Assembly: GCF_000332035.1 (NCBI RefSeq)
Contig: NZ_ALVY01000197.1
Coordinates: forward strand, 1 to 40,939
Source of the DNA: Gloeocapsa sp. PCC 73106
GTDB lineage: Bacteria > Cyanobacteriota > Cyanobacteriia > Cyanobacteriales > Gloeocapsaceae
Length of the DNA: 40,939 nucleotides
Direction: 5' to 3'
Shown piece after piece: positions 16,046 to 24,383 of this stretch (the first letter of the stretch is position 1; each line of letters begins with the position of its first letter). The position numbers and the translations under genes are program-made. The notes beneath the pieces were generated by a model that was not told where the DNA came from, searched no databases, and saw nothing but the letters and a program-made list of their open reading frames with translations.

Positions 16046-16969
16046 ATGATTATTCCTGCTCTAGAGCGACAACCCTCTGTTAAACTTTCTCTAGTAATTC
16101 TGTCCCCTCATTCCTTAACTGATTTGCTCGATATTATGCTACCGGGTAATTACGAGTTGATTTCTGATTGGCACAGAGCACAAGGAGAAATCTTAGGGAT
16201 AATTGACGGGGATTTAAAGCCTCATATTTTGCGTAAACTGCTTGAAGAGATAGAAAAGGGTGCAGATTTGTCTTTTATCAGTCTAAATCCGCCTTTGTTA
16301 TCTCCATTAGCTCGAAGTTTGGGAGTAATTATCTTACCAGAGGTAATTAATCGTGTTAGGGATCCTCTCAGTCGTGTTTTCCTGGTGCGACGAGAGGCGA
16401 TCGCAGGTAAAAAAATTACTCCTGTGGGTGCTCAAATGCTTCTAGAAGTAATCGCTAAGGGTGAGATCCGTCGTCTTGTAGAAGTGAATGATTCTAAGCA
16501 AAAACATCGAGGTAAAGTTCACTATTTACACTATTTTCGCCATTTAATTAGGTTACGTTTGACTCTATCGGCTCGATTTGTGCGCTTTTGCGTGGTGGGA
16601 ATTGCGGGAGTGGTGGTAGATATGGGGGCGCTTTTTCTGCTGAGCGATCCTCTACTGTTTAATTTACCTGTAACCATAAGTAAAATAATCGCTTCTGAGT
16701 TGGGTATTATTCATAATTTTCTTTGGAATGATTCTTGGACTTTTCGCGATATTGCTCGTCAACAACCAGGAATCGGTAATAAGTTTAAACGCTTACTCAA
16801 GTTTAATTTTGTCTGTTTAACTGGTTTAATTATTAGTGTCGTAGTCTTTTATTTACTTTATCATTATCTGGGTTTAGGCAAATATCTCGCTAATTTCCTG
16901 GCGATCGCTGTTGTTACTTTTTGGAATTTTTGGCTACACTCTAAATTAAGTTGGCGAGTCAAAAAGTAG
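16046..16969 (+). CDS. Reduced glycosyltransferase 2 domain fused to GtrA-like membrane domain
   Basis: The 307-aa protein begins with a shortened GT-A fold similar to the polyprenyl-phosphate sugar transferase family (IIDGDLKPHILRKLLEEIEKGADLSFIS, then RVRDPLSRVFLVRREAI and GAQMLLEVIAKGEIRRLVEVN). The usual nucleotide-binding start (VVIPTYNE) is degraded to SLVILSPHS, and the domain is about 60 residues shorter than normal, so catalysis is doubtful. Residues ~180-305 are a GtrA domain with four helices (FVRFCVVGIAGVVVDMGALF, HNFLWNDSWTF), which helps move or use lipid-linked sugars in the membrane. Role in cell-wall or polysaccharide glycosylation is inference. Confidence 0.85.
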   Translation: MIIPALERQPSVKLSLVILSPHSLTDLLDIMLPGNYELISDWHRAQGEILGIIDGDLKPHILRKLLEEIEKGADLSFISLNPPLLSPLARSLGVIILPEVINRVRDPLSRVFLVRREAIAGKKITPVGAQMLLEVIAKGEIRRLVEVNDSKQKHRGKVHYLHYFRHLIRLRLTLSARFVRFCVVGIAGVVVDMGALFLLSDPLLFNLPVTISKIIASELGIIHNFLWNDSWTFRDIARQQPGIGNKFKRLLKFNFVCLTGLIISVVVFYLLYHYLGLGKYLANFLAIAVVTFWNFWLHSKLSWRVKK

Positions 16970-16989
16970 TAAATACCTGGAGCAATTTT

Positions 16990-17020
16990 GGGTCTTTCGT
17001 ACTTAGTATGCTAAATTTTT
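16990..17020 (+). repeat. Left terminal inverted repeat of the ISL3 element
   Basis: 31 bp, exact reverse complement of 18248-18278. It overlaps the last codons and stop of the transposase. Confidence 0.95.
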
Positions 17021-18220
17021 ATAAAAATGCCAATTGAGTAGAGCTCTTATTTCAAAGTTCTTAAAATTATTAAAGCCAAATGCACATCTTTTTATCAATT
17101 TTAATTTGTTATTAATTCCCTCCACTACCCCACTGGTTGTTTTACTTTCAAAATAGCCTACTATTTCCACCAACCATCTTTTTATTGTCTTAACACTTTG
17201 ACGATAGTATTTTTCGGCTTTTTTGAGCCAATCTATTAATCGTAGTGTTCCTTCTCCTAAACTTTTACTTTCGTCAAATATTTTGCCAAATTCTTCTTTA
17301 AGATTGTGCATTATTTCTATTAATGGTGAAGCTTCTTTCGCTTGTTCTAACTTTTCTTTTTGTTTTTCTGATAAATTTTCTTCTTTTTTTAGCAGTGTAT
17401 ATTTACTTCCTTTTAGGCTTGTAAATAATTTAGCTCTTTCTTTTGCGTTTAATGTTTCTGCCGTCTTTTTTTGTTCTATTCTTGCTTGATTTAATTCTTC
17501 ATGAATTTTTTTAGTTACATAAAATCTATCTATTGTTATCTCGGCGTTTGGACATATTTTTTTCACTAACGACTTATAATTGCCCGTCATATCTATGCTT
17601 ACTTCTTCTATCTTACTTAATACTTTTTCTCCCCATCCTTCCATTGTTTTTCTTATTTCTGACTGAGTTCTTGATGAAACTAATCCTATCAATTTATGTT
17701 TCTCTAAATCCACTAAAACTACTATAAATTTTCCTTGTCCTTTCACTAAACTTATTTCATCTATTCCTAATCTTTTTAAATTATCTAAATTTATTGGCTT
17801 CATTGACTTAGTTATGAATATTACCATTGACCAGACTTGTTCATCTGTTAATCTATTACTTAAAGCCACATTTTTAACATCACTATGAATTACTTGTTCT
17901 GTAATTTTTTCGGCATATCTTTTCGTAAAATTTTTCTTTTCTCCTACAAAATTTAACTTTTCACTAAACGGCTTTTGACAAGTATCACATTTGAACTGTC
18001 TTCTATTTACTTTAAGAATTACTTCTTTACCACTAATAGGTAAATCTTTTACTAAATGATATTTATTTTGGTGAAGTCTATGACTTACTTGACCACAACG
18101 AGGACAAATCCCTTTTTTAATTGAAGCTTTTACGGTTAATATTATAGTATTATCAATTTCTTTGCTGTCTTCTACTACAATTTCTGGGATACCTAGTAGT
18201 TTTGTGAAAATTTTTTTCAT
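17003..18220 (-). CDS. ISL3-family transposase
   Basis: The 405-aa enzyme has an N-terminal zinc-binding segment (CPRCGQVSHRLHQ and CDTCQKPFSE, residues ~38-85), a helix-turn-helix-like region, and the DDE transposase core: GIDEISLVKG (first Asp), EEVSIDMTGNYKSLV (second Asp) and SGVVEGINNKLKLIKRCAFG (Glu near the end). Length and order are those of full ISL3 transposases. It cuts and joins DNA at the 31-bp repeats. No frameshift or internal stop is present, so it may be active. Confidence 0.93.
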   Translation of the reverse strand: MKKIFTKLLGIPEIVVEDSKEIDNTIILTVKASIKKGICPRCGQVSHRLHQNKYHLVKDLPISGKEVILKVNRRQFKCDTCQKPFSEKLNFVGEKKNFTKRYAEKITEQVIHSDVKNVALSNRLTDEQVWSMVIFITKSMKPINLDNLKRLGIDEISLVKGQGKFIVVLVDLEKHKLIGLVSSRTQSEIRKTMEGWGEKVLSKIEEVSIDMTGNYKSLVKKICPNAEITIDRFYVTKKIHEELNQARIEQKKTAETLNAKERAKLFTSLKGSKYTLLKKEENLSEKQKEKLEQAKEASPLIEIMHNLKEEFGKIFDESKSLGEGTLRLIDWLKKAEKYYRQSVKTIKRWLVEIVGYFESKTTSGVVEGINNKLKLIKRCAFGFNNFKNFEIRALLNWHFYKNLAY

Positions 18221-18247
18221 TTTCTGGTATTTTCTTGACTCATACTA

Positions 18248-18278
18248 AAAAATTTAGCATACTAAGTACGAAAGACCC
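18248..18278 (-). repeat. Right terminal inverted repeat of the ISL3 element
   Basis: 31 bp, exact reverse complement of 16990-17020. Reading outward-in, it supplies the last codons and stop of the truncated neighbour gene. Confidence 0.95.
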
Positions 18279-18642
18279 GGGCAATATAAGCAACATTAAG
18301 GGAGGCACGCACCTCTTCCCCTAAGTGATTGTAGCCAACATGTTCCCAAGGTTCAATTATAGTAATCGCATTCCTAAATAGACGAGGATACTTCATAAGT
18401 AGATCAAAATCTTTTTGAGAGTTAATCACTTTCTCTAGAGGTTGACTTTCACCCCACTTAAAAGTGTCATTCCCAGTTAACAAGGATTTCTCTGATAAGG
18501 GATTAAGAGAATGGCGATCAGCTATAAAACGTCCTAGTAAAATATGTATCGATTCAAACTCAGAGTAACCTGGACTTAAATAACCAGGATGGAGTCGCCA
18601 CTTTGACGTCTTATCTTGTGTGCTTAACTGTCCCTTGTTCAT
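18262..18642 (-). pseudogene. Unknown protein truncated by the ISL3 element
   Basis: The frame opens at ATG 18642 and runs 126 codons, but the last five residues (RVFRT) and stop lie at or inside the insertion sequence's terminal repeat. The native C-terminus is therefore lost. I do not recognise the family; it has no signal peptide or membrane helix. The stretch NAITIIEPWEHVGYNHLGEE is the most distinctive. No clear remainder of the gene is recognisable on the other side of the insertion. Confidence 0.65.
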
Positions 18643-18672
18643 ATTTTTAACATGATGTTGTGCCTAGGATAT

Positions 18673-18754
18673 ATTTTTAGCACAATGTTTAACCTATATG
18701 GGTATTACCTTTGTTTGTCTTTATGAAAATTTACCATGAAGTTGTGCTAAAAAT
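18673..18754. repeat. 13-bp inverted repeat between truncated gene and DUF29 gene
   Basis: ATTTTTAGCACAA (18673-18685) and its exact reverse complement TTGTGCTAAAAAT (18742-18754) are 56 bp apart. A degenerate third copy (ATATTTTTAACATGATG) overlaps the start of the truncated gene. Sitting between divergent genes, they may be binding sites for a regulator or a decayed small element. Confidence 0.55.
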
Positions 18755-18822
18755 GGTATGACACCTTGTTCCCTTTCTGCGTTGGAAAAGGTTATTATCT
18801 TGAATAAGAAAGAAGTAAAAAA

Positions 18823-19239
18823 ATGAAACCTCTTTATCAACAAGATTATGCTCTCTGGGCTGAGTCAATTGCTCAAAAACTGCAACAAAAACGATTTAAC
18901 GAGCTAGAAGAACAAGATCTCATCTATTTAGTGGAGGAGATACAAGATTTGTCGAAACGAGAAAGAGACAAATTATTAAGTAGTATTCGTCTAATTATCC
19001 ATCATCTACTTAAATGGGATTATCAACCTCAAAAACGATCTAAAAGCTGGCAGATCACGATTGAAAGAGAAAGAATTAATATCGAGTTATATTTAGAGGA
19101 TAGTCCAAGTTTAAAGCGATATCTAAGCCAAGAATGGATCGATAAGATGTACCGAATTTCTCGCTTAGATGCAGCTCAAGAAACTGGACTAGATCTACCA
19201 GAAAAATGTCCTTATTGTCTATCTGATATCTTAGATTAA
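18823..19239 (+). CDS. DUF29 family protein
   Basis: The 138-aa protein begins LYQQDYALWAESIAQKLQQKRFNELEEQDLIYLVEEIQDLSKRERDKL, the standard DUF29 N-terminus (DxxxWxxxQaxxLRxrxfxxlD...LiEEIedlgk), and keeps the LLKWDYQP helix. DUF29 proteins are small, helical and abundant in cyanobacteria; their function is not established. It has a weak GAAAGAAGT binding site. Its 3' end overlaps the convergent DUF29 gene by 9 bp. Confidence 0.85.
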   Translation: MKPLYQQDYALWAESIAQKLQQKRFNELEEQDLIYLVEEIQDLSKRERDKLLSSIRLIIHHLLKWDYQPQKRSKSWQITIERERINIELYLEDSPSLKRYLSQEWIDKMYRISRLDAAQETGLDLPEKCPYCLSDILD

Positions 19240-19659
19240 TTTACCATCAGGAAACCAATCTGGCTCTAAAGCATCTAATAGACTAATCTGAATATGATCA
19301 GGGATAGCAAAACTTTTCGACATAACTATCACGCGTTTATCGTAAATTTCCTCCCAGATGAATTCAACTACCTCAGTTAGAGAGAGATTCTCTCGTAAAA
19401 TTTTATCAATTTCATAGCGAAAGTTAGCCACCTCGGTTTCCCAGTGTTTATCATTATATTCCTTGGCAGTTTCCCAAAAAGAAAGTTTCAATAGATGATC
19501 TAACAGACGTGCTAGATAGCTTTCTAATCGTCTCTTTTCGCTTTTACCCAATCCTTCGATTTCTTCGATTAGATTTTTCCAATCAATCTCTTCTAATTGT
19601 CTTTGTCTTAAAGCTTCTGCTTGCTGTTGTGTCCAGAGATAATAATCTGTATCGTACAT
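19231..19659 (-). CDS. DUF29 family protein
   Basis: 142 aa: YDTDYYLWTQQQAEALRQRQLEEIDWKNLIEEIEGLGKSEKRRLESYLARLLDHLLKL is a full-consensus DUF29 start. The C-terminal PDWFPDG motif is also usual in the family. It is only distantly similar to the convergent copy at 18823, so they are old paralogues, not a fresh duplication. Starts 7 bp after the ABC exporter gene ends (same strand), so it may be read through from it. Confidence 0.88.
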   Translation of the reverse strand: MYDTDYYLWTQQQAEALRQRQLEEIDWKNLIEEIEGLGKSEKRRLESYLARLLDHLLKLSFWETAKEYNDKHWETEVANFRYEIDKILRENLSLTEVVEFIWEEIYDKRVIVMSKSFAIPDHIQISLLDALEPDWFPDGKLI

Positions 19660-19666
19660 AGTCCCT

Positions 19667-21412
19667 CTACTGTAAAATAGCCTCCAGTTGATGCTGTTGC
19701 CAAAGATTTTGATACAAACCGCCAGTTTGAATTAACTCCCGATGGGTACCCATTTGAACTATTTTGCCCCGATCCATCACCAGAAGGCGATCGGCGTTCA
19801 TCGCTGCGGACAATTGATGCGTGATGAAAATAACCGTTTTACCCTGGGTGTTAACAAAATTATCCAGAATCTGGGATGCCGTCTGATTGTCTACACTAGA
19901 AAGAGCGTCATCCAAAATTAAAATAGGAGCGTCTACGAGTAAAGCTCGAGCTAAGGAAGTCCTCTGACGTTGTCCTCCGGAGAGAGTAATTCCTCTTTCT
20001 CCCACTACGGTGTCGTACTGCTGGGGAAAGTTTAAAATTTCTGGATGAATTTGAGCTTGTTTAGCGGCTTGTTCTACCTCTGACTCTGGTTTCAATGGAT
20101 CACCATAACGAATATTATCCCTAATTGTAGTGCTAAAGAGAAAACTTTCTTGGGGAACTATAGCGATCGCCTTTCTCAAATCTCTCAGTTTAATCTGGGT
20201 AATGTCTATCCCATCTAGAAATAACTGTCCTGATTCTACTACTAACAGACGGGCTAAAGCATTGGCTAGAGTTGATTTACCCGCTCCTACTGACCCCACG
20301 ATCGCTACCATTTCTCCTGCTTTGATCGTAAAGTTCAACTTATCTAAAACGGGCTTGTTTGTCCCAGGATAACTATAAGTAAAATTACTAGCTTTTATTT
20401 CCCCTTTTACTCGCTCTGTAGGTAAACTAACTACTGTAGTACTGTCAGTTATTTGGGGCTTAACCTGTAGTATTGCTTCTATTCGTTCGATACTTACTCT
20501 TCCACTCTGGTAAGATGTAATCGTAAATCCTAGTAAAGCGGTGGGAAAAATCAAGCGTTCTACGAACAAAATTAGAGCGATAAAATCTCCAATACTGATT
20601 AGTCCTGCTAAAATTATTTTTACACCATAAGATAACAAAATAATCAAGCTGATGTAGGAAATAGCTTCAATTACGGGAAAGAGCAAATTACGTGTTCTAG
20701 CTAAGTCTAGATTAGTTTTTAATAGTTCTTTATTCTTTCTAGCGAAAGCTCTGCGCTCGTGTTCTTCTTGAGCGTAAATTTTAATTAGAGCCATTCCACT
20801 TACGTCTTCTTGGATTAATTCGCTCAGATTAGCTATTTTTTCCTGAACTTTCATCTGTAACATGCCAATTTTTCTACTAAACCCGATCACCGCTATAACC
20901 ATCAAGGGATAAACCGAAATAGCCATTAAACTCAAAGATGGATTAATAGCTATCATTACTGGTAAAGTTAAAGCGTAGGCAAAAACGGTATTAGCTATCG
21001 ATAGTAATGAAAATCCAACTAAACGGCGAATATTATCTACATCGCTAGTGGCTCTACTGATTAAATCTCCCGAGGATCTTGTATTGAAATATGCAGGTTC
21101 AAGGGTTAAAATATGTTCAAATATCTTCTGTTTTAGATCAAATTCTATCTGTCTCCCCACACCGAAAAGAATGCGGCGCGAAAAGACACGGATCATTAGC
21201 ATAATTGATGCTAGAATTACTACCATGATCGCGTATCGTGACAACTGGTTGTAGGTAAAGGCTTCTCTTAATTTATCGATTCCATCCCTAATCAACAGAG
21301 GAATATAAATGCCCACGGCATTAACCATCAACAAAGCAATGACGCCAATTGTGATGTTCCTCCAGTAGGGCAGTAGGTACTGTCCTAATTTTCGCAAATT
21401 TGAGTATTTCAT
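19667..21412 (-). CDS. ABC exporter, fused membrane and ATPase domains
   Basis: A 581-aa half-transporter of the MsbA/multidrug class that acts as a dimer in the inner membrane. The six-helix membrane domain covers ~15-300 (FDLKQKIFEHILTLEPAYFNTRSSGDLISR is the first coupling region). The ATPase has Walker A GSVGAGKST (373-381), a Q-loop in VPQESF, signature LSGGQ (478-482) and Walker B ILILDD (498-502, then ALSSVD). The substrate (lipid, peptide or drug) cannot be told. Transcribed away from the acyltransferase gene. Confidence 0.93.
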   Translation of the reverse strand: MKYSNLRKLGQYLLPYWRNITIGVIALLMVNAVGIYIPLLIRDGIDKLREAFTYNQLSRYAIMVVILASIMLMIRVFSRRILFGVGRQIEFDLKQKIFEHILTLEPAYFNTRSSGDLISRATSDVDNIRRLVGFSLLSIANTVFAYALTLPVMIAINPSLSLMAISVYPLMVIAVIGFSRKIGMLQMKVQEKIANLSELIQEDVSGMALIKIYAQEEHERRAFARKNKELLKTNLDLARTRNLLFPVIEAISYISLIILLSYGVKIILAGLISIGDFIALILFVERLIFPTALLGFTITSYQSGRVSIERIEAILQVKPQITDSTTVVSLPTERVKGEIKASNFTYSYPGTNKPVLDKLNFTIKAGEMVAIVGSVGAGKSTLANALARLLVVESGQLFLDGIDITQIKLRDLRKAIAIVPQESFLFSTTIRDNIRYGDPLKPESEVEQAAKQAQIHPEILNFPQQYDTVVGERGITLSGGQRQRTSLARALLVDAPILILDDALSSVDNQTASQILDNFVNTQGKTVIFITHQLSAAMNADRLLVMDRGKIVQMGTHRELIQTGGLYQNLWQQHQLEAILQ

Positions 21413-21498
21413 GAATAGATTGTAACAAAAAAATATCGCTTTTTTCTGGCTAACTCGTGTTAAAATTGTAGCCTCTAAACATTTCAGAACCAGAGTCT

Positions 21499-22668
21499 AT
21501 GGTTAATCTTCCTAATTTTTATCCCTCCCAGCTTCATCCTCTCGGGGTACGTATTAGCCAAAGTTTATCTTATCTTATTGCTCACTTATTTTACAAAATT
21601 AATTTTAAAATTGCTCCAACTTCCCTTGAGAGATTTAAAAAAATAGAAGACCATCGAATAGTATTGTTAGCGAATCATCCTACTTTTGATGACGGCTTAG
21701 TTATGTTTCTCTTATCGTCCCGTTTGGGAGAACTCTTCAATTATCTAGTAGCTTACGAAAGTTTTCGAGGGTTAGTTGGGAAAATTTTACAGTTAATTGG
21801 AGCCTACTCAGTACAAAGAGGTTTAGCCGATCGCCGCAGTATTGAATATACCCTGAACTTACTCAAAAAGCCGAAGAGTCGTCTAGTTGTTTTTCCAGAA
21901 GGGGGGTGTTCTTTTCAAAATGATACAGTAATGCCATTTCGTAGTGGTGCTATTCAACTATCTTTTAAAGCTTATAGTGAACTCGTTAAAATTGAGGCGA
22001 TAGCCCCAGACTTTTATCTACTCCCTGTGAGTATTAAATATGTTTATACTGGTTCTGTACAAGGGGTAATTGAAAAGACTTTACGTAAACTAGAAAAGCA
22101 TTATCAAATTGATCATCCCGCTTCAGATAGATATCTAAGACTCAGAGAAATAGCAGCAACGGTATTACTCAATTTAGAAAAAGAATACGGTTTGATACAT
22201 AATAAGGCGTTTAACTCCGATTGGAACCAAAGGATCGAAACTCTTAAAGAGCACATTTTAGCTATTTGTGCGCAAAAAGTAAATATAACCTTTGCTCCTG
22301 ATATACCTGTAAGAGAAAGAGTTTATAAAATTCAATCTCTCTCAGAATCTAAATTTATCGAGGAAGCTACTATCAGATTACTCAACTTTGATGCTATCTA
22401 TGACGGATATGTCGCCGCTTATCCTACTCCTGAACGTTTCATGGACACTTTAATCAGGTTAGAACGAGAAGCCTTTGATATTGACCAACCTCCAGCTAAG
22501 ACTCACCGTCAAGCATTAGTATATCTCGGTGAACCTATTAATCTTAAAGACTATTTAGAAAGCTACGCTCAAAATCGTGCCGAGACTATAGAAATTTTAA
22601 CTCAGAAGACACGGCATCTGGTACAACAAAATTTAGGTAAATTTCAGGGATACGGTGGCTATGATTAA
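21499..22668 (+). CDS. PlsC-like 1-acyl-glycerol-3-phosphate acyltransferase family protein
   Basis: 389 aa. The acyltransferase motif NHPTFDD (59-65, His60 catalytic) and the FPEGG motif (131-135) are those of the LPLAT/PlsC family. They lie in the first 200 residues. The C-terminal ~190 residues are unlike plsC and of unknown role, so this is a longer variant and the acceptor may not be lysophosphatidic acid. It probably works at the membrane in lipid remodelling. Divergent from the ABC exporter, which suggests but does not prove a joint lipid role. Confidence 0.82.
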   Translation: MVNLPNFYPSQLHPLGVRISQSLSYLIAHLFYKINFKIAPTSLERFKKIEDHRIVLLANHPTFDDGLVMFLLSSRLGELFNYLVAYESFRGLVGKILQLIGAYSVQRGLADRRSIEYTLNLLKKPKSRLVVFPEGGCSFQNDTVMPFRSGAIQLSFKAYSELVKIEAIAPDFYLLPVSIKYVYTGSVQGVIEKTLRKLEKHYQIDHPASDRYLRLREIAATVLLNLEKEYGLIHNKAFNSDWNQRIETLKEHILAICAQKVNITFAPDIPVRERVYKIQSLSESKFIEEATIRLLNFDAIYDGYVAAYPTPERFMDTLIRLEREAFDIDQPPAKTHRQALVYLGEPINLKDYLESYAQNRAETIEILTQKTRHLVQQNLGKFQGYGGYD

Positions 22669-22814
22669 TACTTATAATTACATTTATGCTATAAAAGCTA
22701 TCTAATTTCCGAAGAAAATATAAAGCAACGAAGAATTCCACATTTGAGTAGTAATATGGTAAAATACGGTCATTTTGATCATCGCCCGCTTAAAGGAAAA
22801 AATATAGCTTCATC

Positions 22815-24344
22815 ATGGTAACTCTATTAGAAAACCCATTGCGCGTAGGACTCAGACAAGAAAGAACTCCAGAGCCTTTGATCATCGTTATTTTTGGTGC
22901 TTCTGGAGATCTAACTCAAAGGAAACTAGTTCCCGCTCTCTACCAGTTAAAGCGAGACAATAGATTGCCTCCAGAAATTACAATAGTAGGAGTAGCTCGA
23001 CGTGATTGGAGTCACGATTACTTCCGCGAGAAAATGCGCGAAGGAATTGAAGAATTCTCCGAAGGATTAGGTAACGAAGAAGTTTGGTTAGATTTTGCCG
23101 AAGGACTATTCTACTTCTCTGGGAATATGGATACGCCCGAATGCTATCAAGAACTCAAAGCTTTTCTAGAAGAACTAGACGAGCGTCGGGGAACCATGGG
23201 AAATCGGGTGTTTTATTTAGCGGTTTCACCGAACTTTTTTCCACCTGGATTGAAAAATTTAGGAGCCGCCGGAATGATTCGAGAACCGAGGAAAACCCGG
23301 GTAGTGATTGAAAAGCCCTTTGGTAGAGATTTGAGCTCAGCCCAGTCTTTGAACAAAATTGTACAACAAGTCTCTAAAGAAGAACAAGTATATAGAATTG
23401 ACCATTATCTAGGTAAAGAAACCGTACAGAACTTACTAGTTTTTCGTTTCGCTAACGCCATTTTTGAACCCCTCTGGAATCGTCAATACGTAGATCACGT
23501 ACAAATTACGGTAGGAGAAAACGTGGGGGTGGAAGACCGGGCGGGTTATTATGAAACTGCTGGAGCTCTTCGAGATATGGTTCAAAATCACCTGCTGCAG
23601 TTATTCTGTTTGACTGCGATGGAAGCCCCCAACGCGTTGAACGCTGATAGTATTCGCAACGAAAAAGTAAAAGTACTACAAGCTACTCGTTTAGCAGATA
23701 CCCAAAACTTAGAATTAGCCGCCGTGCGAGGACAATACAAAGCAGGATGGATGAAGGGCAAACCAGTAATAGGTTATCGAGAAGAAGCGGGAGTTAACCC
23801 GAATTCTACCACACCGACCTATGTGGCGCTAAAACTAGTTATTGATAACTGGCGTTGGCAGGGGGTTCCCTTTTACTTGCGTACCGGCAAACGTTTACCC
23901 AAAAAAGTCACAGAAATAGCGATTCAATTCCGAGAAGTACCCCTGTTGATTTTTGAATCTGCCGCTCAACAAACCAATCCGAATGTGCTGACTTTGAGAA
24001 TTCAACCCAATGAGGGGATTTCTCTGCGTTTTGAGGCGAAAATGCCCGGCACAGAACTACGGAGTCGCACGGTAGATATGGATTTTAGCTATGGTTCTGC
24101 TTTTGGTATGACTACGGCAGAAGCTTATAATCGTTTACTCCTAGATTGTATGCTCGGAGACCAAACCCTGTTTACCCGTGCTGATGAAGTAGAGGAAGCT
24201 TGGCGCGTGGTCACCCCGGTGCTCAATGCTTGGGAAGAACGGAGTGATCCGAGTTTAATGCCTCTTTATGAAGCGGGGACCTGGGAACCTCTAGAAGCTG
24301 AACTATTGCTTAACAGAGATGGTCGTCAATGGCGCAGGTTGTAG
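22815..24344 (+). CDS. zwf: Glucose-6-phosphate 1-dehydrogenase
   Basis: Catalyses the NADP-dependent first step of the oxidative pentose phosphate pathway, the main source of NADPH in the dark in cyanobacteria. 509 aa, normal length. The dinucleotide-binding [10 protein letters not shown] (28-37) and active-site RIDHYLGKE (194-202) are intact, as is EKPFG (166-170). It lies 39 bp before opcA, the partner that activates it. A weak AAAGGA binding site precedes the ATG. Confidence 0.97.
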   Translation: MVTLLENPLRVGLRQERTPEPLIIVIFGASGDLTQRKLVPALYQLKRDNRLPPEITIVGVARRDWSHDYFREKMREGIEEFSEGLGNEEVWLDFAEGLFYFSGNMDTPECYQELKAFLEELDERRGTMGNRVFYLAVSPNFFPPGLKNLGAAGMIREPRKTRVVIEKPFGRDLSSAQSLNKIVQQVSKEEQVYRIDHYLGKETVQNLLVFRFANAIFEPLWNRQYVDHVQITVGENVGVEDRAGYYETAGALRDMVQNHLLQLFCLTAMEAPNALNADSIRNEKVKVLQATRLADTQNLELAAVRGQYKAGWMKGKPVIGYREEAGVNPNSTTPTYVALKLVIDNWRWQGVPFYLRTGKRLPKKVTEIAIQFREVPLLIFESAAQQTNPNVLTLRIQPNEGISLRFEAKMPGTELRSRTVDMDFSYGSAFGMTTAEAYNRLLLDCMLGDQTLFTRADEVEEAWRVVTPVLNAWEERSDPSLMPLYEAGTWEPLEAELLLNRDGRQWRRL

Positions 24345-24383
24345 AATGATGTCAAAGCTCACTAAATTTTGGTATTAGTAATT

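Larger units (their letters stand above)
16990..18278 (-). mobile_element. ISL3-family insertion sequence, complete, 1289 bp
   Basis: Two perfect 31-bp terminal inverted repeats (16990-17020 and 18248-18278, beginning GGGTCTTTCG) enclose one transposase gene on the minus strand. ISL3 elements make 8-bp target duplications. Here the left neighbour is GCAATTTT and the right side reads GG then GCAATATA, so a clean duplication is not seen: it has diverged or the junction was altered. The right end truncates the open frame at 18262-18642. Perfect repeats and an intact gene suggest recent arrival. Confidence 0.9.

Noticed and set aside
22669-22814. NtcA-type site upstream of zwf
   Set aside because: GTA and TAC triplets occur but with wrong spacing (11 instead of 8).
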